Positions 60,308 through 64,000 of a DNA stretch of 64,000 nucleotides are shown in pieces. Each line of letters starts with the position of its first letter. Position 1 is the first letter of the stretch. The DNA is from Lamellibrachia columna. Lineage: Eukaryota; Annelida; Polychaeta; Sabellida; Siboglinidae. Where the stretch lies: contig OY759262.1 of NCBI GenBank assembly GCA_963662155.1, positions 63,907,609-63,971,608 of the forward strand, given 5' to 3'. A model generated the notes under the pieces. The model was given only the letters and a program-made list of their open reading frames with translations, searched no databases and had not been told where the DNA came from. The translations under genes and the position numbers were made by a program.

Positions 60308-63300
60308 GTGATAGATTGGTGTAGCATCTAAAACAATTATGATCTACAAATTTATGTCAAATGATATATGCAAAAATACCTCAAATAAAACTGACATCAA
60401 ACAAACAAAGTCACGTCATTTGTGATTAATTCTTATAGCCTGTGGCTGTAGAGTACACTACAGTAAAATTAATTGAGTAATAATTGATAGTTAAAAGAAC
60501 ACAATCGTAATTCATAGTAACCATAGGGATTCATATTTTGCTGTATGTGCGGCTATGCTATTGAAGTGGAGATATGTGACAAGCCGTGCAAAAATCTTTC
60601 ATTCTGTTTAATCTGGAGAACTCTCCCGTCCTCTCTGGCACAGTCTGAATGACCATTCCTTTTTGCCATAGAGATTGGAAAAGCAGAGAACAGGCCAAAC
60701 ATTATCTGCACATATATTCACATAGACAAGCTGCATTAACACAGGAAAGATGGCCTCAGCTCATCCTCAAGAGCCAGGGCTGGTAGTAGTACTGTGGTAC
60801 CCCACTCTTGTAGATCGACCTGTTGAAATGTTGGATGTCATTTTTTCACTCGCCATGTGTGGATGTACACTCGCCATGTGTGGATGTACACTCGCCATGT
60901 GTCAATGTACACTCGCCATGTGTCCATGTACACTCGCCATGTGTCCATGTACACTTGCCATGTGTCGATGTACACTCGCCATGTGTCGATGTACACTCGC
61001 CATGTGTCCAGGTACACTCACCATGTGTCCATGTACACTCGCCATGTGTCCATGTACACTGAATTATTTGTACTTCATCCCACTTGTTGTCTGGGTCGAT
61101 GGGTTTCTCGGAATGACGTGTGTGTGTGTATGTGTGTGTGCGCCCAACTTCAAAGAGTGTTTCAAGGAAGTGCCTATCATTACCCGTCTAACCAGCGATG
61201 ATGGGTTGAAAACCAATTAAACTTAAGTTCCCGTATGTATCCCTCAGAAATATGTGCTCGTAATTTCATTGGGTAACTGAAAAATCCTCGTTTCAACAGT
61301 TCTATCTGCCAGGCGTACTGATGTATTCAGCAACCCCTGGCTAGCGAGGATGCCTCAGCTTAGTCCATAAGTACAAACTGTGTATCTTTCATCGACTTCA
61401 CTTGATGACACAGATCAGACTAAATGTTTTTCACAAGCAGGGTTGTAATTTTGATGATGAATTGATATTGTGGTCATTAAATAATTGTAGTGACAGTTAG
61501 TTAGTTCATAAAGATTTGACAGTTGTCCTAAAAATACTCTGTTGTGTACGTATATTAATTACTTAATCTTAATACGAATGCCTTTGTTTCAGGTTAAAAA
61601 ATATTTGCATGCAATGTCAGGCCTGATGTTGGTTTAATGTTCTCTGCTGCTTGTTACTGGCTGATCTTTCTAGCTCCACTTTAGCAGTCTCCACATTGGA
61701 AACATTTATACCTTTGTTAGGTTCTTGGAAGTATTTCTTAAGTTCACATGTTTACTCAGAGTTGGAACTACCAAACCCAGTTTGGTATAATGCTAGTTTA
61801 TCATTCCATGTTTGATGAATTAAACTAGTCGCAACCACACGGGCATGGTGACAAAACCTTTCTGATCCCCTTCAATTTAAAAAAATTACATTTGTGTTCT
61901 TAGTATTAGAATAACAGTCTACTGTAAAAATACCTGTATTTTCACTGTGACTATACACAAATTTGTGTTCCTAGTTTTAAAATAACAGTCTACTGTAGAA
62001 ATACCTGTATTTTTACTGTGACTATACACAAATTTGTGTTCCTAGTATTAGAATAACAGTCTACTGTAGAAATACCTGTATTTTCACTGTGACTATACAC
62101 AAATTTAAATAAGTGTGAATTTCATGTCTGCTATAACAACTTACCTGTACAATCTATACACAGTTTTATATTATTAAAAAAAATTGCTGATCTGTTTACA
62201 GTGTTCGTTCTTTGACTATACAACATTTAAGATCATCTTCAGAAAATATGGAAATATGTGTTTCATCTTAGCCGTGGATGATGAGGAGGTATGTGTTTTA
62301 AATCGACTTCCAAATCGAACAAACAGACAAAACTATTACAGTGATATTTGAGATTTGACATGAAACTGTATAATTAAACATGCCCAACTTTTTCTGTTTT
62401 TATATTTTTTTCTAGAACATTAGCATAATGTATTTTTAAGTGTATAAATTATCAGTAACGTTAAATTTCTGAATCTCCAAGAAAAGATGGGGTATTTGAA
62501 TTCGAGACATGCTTCAATAATGAATATACACATTGATTGATATTTAATTTTAGTATATTACATAATTATGTCGTTTTACTTTTGTAACACATTTTAATGT
62601 GTTTTGTAGAACGAACTGGCAATACTGGAATTCATCCATAACATTGTGGAAACATTTGATAAATACTTTGAAAAAGTGGTAAGTGATTTCACTATAACGT
62701 ATTTTGTTCTACAACATCATTGTAGGCATTATAAAAAACCCACATGCTAGGCCTCAAATTTTACCAGTGTGGTGGTCATCCCGTGGTCTGCTAGTGATCT
62801 TATAAACTGAACACAACTTACAACTCACTCAACAGGGTACTACTGGAAAATTAGAAGGAAGTCAGAAATACATGTTAAACAAAACATTAAATCTACATCT
62901 TGTGTACCATTATGCAAATATTTTTTACATTTTGGCCTGAAATTTACTTTTTTAGTTTATAACAGTTACATTTTAAAAGCAACTTGTTCATTTGGCAACA
63001 GCCTTGTATGTGCATGTAATGATATAGATCTGTCCTCCATAATCACCCCTTTGTATGTTGAATAAAAAATACTCTGTCAATAACCTTGAAAATAATTTAT
63101 TTATAAAGTTTTTGATCCACAGGTACATACATATCTAATACATATCTGTTGTTCTTGCATTTTCAGTGTGAACTTGATGTATCCTTTTATCTGTTGAAAA
63201 AAATCTCGCAAAAAATTACTGCAGTGAATCTTGACATACACTTTACAGCACGATCCCGAGTTATATGAAATTATATCACTTATATTTGAAGTTGGAATAT

Positions 63301-63688
63301 AATTATATTATGGCACTATACTCACTTCATGTGTCTTTTGTCTTGCTGACATTATGTAGCGCAGCTAAGAAATCTGGAATGATATTGCTATGTGGAATTT
63401 AGTGTTTATGAGAATAAAATTGATACATGCTATTACAGAATGTGGAACCAAAATACCATAATGACAATAATGACATATAATGACACATAATGACATAATC
63501 CTTTGACTGAAATTGCTAACTATGGTAGATTCTTGGATTATTCTTTAACTGAACATTAGATAATGTTTAACCTGGATCGTGTACACATGATCCTCGATGA
63601 GATGATCCTAAATGGTAGGATCACAGAAAGTAACAAGAACCAGATTCTTGTGCCAGTACAGCTTCTCGATCATTCCTGTAAGAGATGA
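60161..63688 (+). CDS. AP4S1: AP-4 complex subunit sigma, complete 5-exon gene
   Basis: Small (longin-fold) subunit of the AP-4 adaptor, which sorts cargo at the trans-Golgi network without clathrin; in humans its loss causes hereditary spastic paraplegia. Exons 60161-60307, 62202-62288, 62610-62678, 63167-63178 and 63560-63688 join in frame, all phase 0 and GT-AG, to 148 codons (147 residues; human AP4S1 has 144). Signatures: [93 protein letters not shown]-4 is preferred over AP-1/2/3 sigma because of the MIKxxLxVNKQG start and the [14 protein letters not shown] block. It is head-to-head with striatin. Confidence 0.96.
60846..61060. repeat. 21-bp minisatellite, about 10 copies
   Basis: Units of CACTCGCCATGTGTCCATGTA with variants (TGTGGATG, TGTCGATG, CAGGTA) in AP4S1 intron 1. 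ORFs across it are artefacts. Confidence 0.97.
61890..62106. repeat. 71-bp tandem repeat, 3 copies
   Basis: Three copies of a unit running from ATTTGTGTTC through AATAACAGTCTACTGTA to GTGACTATACACAAA, in AP4S1 intron 1 about 95 bp before exon 2. Confidence 0.92.
62202..62288 (+). CDS. AP4S1: AP4S1 exon 2
   Basis: 29 codons, [20 protein letters not shown] to AVDDEE. Acceptor GTTTACAG, donor GGAG/GTATGT. Confidence 0.96.
62610..62678 (+). CDS. AP4S1: AP4S1 exon 3
   Basis: 23 codons, [20 protein letters not shown] then EKV. Acceptor TTTTGTAG, donor AGTG/GTAAGT. Confidence 0.97.
63167..63178 (+). CDS. AP4S1: AP4S1 exon 4, 12-nt microexon
   Basis: Encodes only C-E-L-D (TGTGAACTTGAT). Acceptor CATTTTCAG, donor GAT/GTATCC. 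These residues are the conserved start of the (S/C)ELDI(M/I)FN motif of sigma subunits; the rest is in exon 5, so the microexon is required for an intact motif. Confidence 0.88.
63413..63418 (+). promoter_or_regulatory. AP4S1: Possible intronic poly(A) signal
   Basis: AATAAA in AP4S1 intron 4. It could serve a short isoform that reads past exon 4 to a stop at 63266-63268. Confidence 0.35.
63560..63688 (+). CDS. AP4S1: AP4S1 exon 5 (terminal)
   Basis: 43 codons including [23 protein letters not shown] then [17 protein letters not shown]. Acceptor ACATTAG. No consensus AATAAA is seen between the stop and the window end, so the 3' UTR probably continues beyond 64000. Confidence 0.95.
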   Translation: MMFNLDRVHMILDEMILNGRITESNKNQILVPVQLLDHSCKR

Positions 63689-64000
63689 ACATGGAAGAGG
63701 AGTTGTATTTTATCACTAAAACAGTGGCATTAATTAATAATTATTATTGTTTGAATGAACGTGTTTGTGTATATGTGAAGGTGAATGAATGAGAATCAGT
63801 TAAATATTCATGTATGTCCTGTGTCTTGTTGAGACTTCTATATGATTGAAGCATTTTGGAAACCAAAATGCATTGTGTATTATTAATGCCAGAATGCTCA
63901 CAGAATGGTTATAAATTTGATCAACATAGTTATGTTTGTATTTCGTTTGCATACTTTGCCGTATAAAGCATTCTGAGCAATTGGTCTAAAGAATGAAGAC

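Noticed and set aside
60750..61220. 156-codon plus-strand ORF in AP4S1 intron 1
   Set aside because: Most of it is the 21-bp repeat read as Cys-Thr-Leu-Ala-Met-Cys; the flanks show no family resemblance.

Overview
The window is animal nuclear DNA. Coding sequence is split by GT-AG introns, there is a nuclear-type tRNA-Thr gene, and the rest is dominated by minisatellites, microsatellites, tRNA-derived SINEs, DNA-transposon fragments and a CR1/Rex1-like retrotransposon. The gene set (a Fuseless-like membrane protein, one striatin, an AP-4 sigma subunit) and the repeat style suggest an invertebrate bilaterian, probably marine. The sequence alone does not name a species, and nothing looks prokaryotic or viral.

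Layout. (1) 1-4.9 kb: the 3' end of a plus-strand Fuseless-like gene; four exons are visible and the 5' exons lie to the left of the window. (2) 5-20 kb: gene-poor DNA with 52-bp and 18-bp arrays, degenerate transposase pieces (a MULE and a THAP remnant), a broken CR1/Rex1-like retrotransposon whose reverse transcriptase is interrupted by a roughly 300-bp (TA)n tract, an intact tRNA-Thr(AGT), and a second reverse transcriptase tail. (3) 21.3-59.8 kb: a complete minus-strand striatin gene. I could join 19 exons in frame to 792 codons (791 residues), from the start at 59769 to the stop at 21313. Its introns hold at least five large minisatellites, two piggyBac-like MITEs, several SINEs, a 128-nt palindrome and, in the 18.7-kb first intron, an apparently intact 3.2-kb MULE transposon with a FLYWCH zinc-finger transposase. 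(4) 60.2-63.7 kb: a complete plus-strand AP-4 sigma (AP4S1) gene of five exons, including a 12-nt microexon; it encodes 147 residues.

Striatin and AP4S1 are head-to-head with 391 bp between start codons, and that interval contains a perfect CRE palindrome (TGACGTCA). Human STRN3 and AP4S1 are arranged the same way on chromosome 14q12, so this looks like an ancient bidirectional gene pair. Striatin is the scaffold of the STRIPAK phosphatase-kinase complex; AP-4 sigma is part of a trans-Golgi adaptor.

The most unusual structure is around striatin exon 9. A 68-bp unit containing the exon's own 3' splice site and its first 45 coding bases has been amplified to 17 copies, giving 16 decoy splice acceptors directly upstream of the real one. 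A separate 17-copy array of 64 bp begins just past the exon's 5' splice site, and the donor end of exon 8 is also duplicated. Elsewhere, two SINE tRNA-like heads and a conserved reverse transcriptase motif have each acted as the seed of a tandem array.
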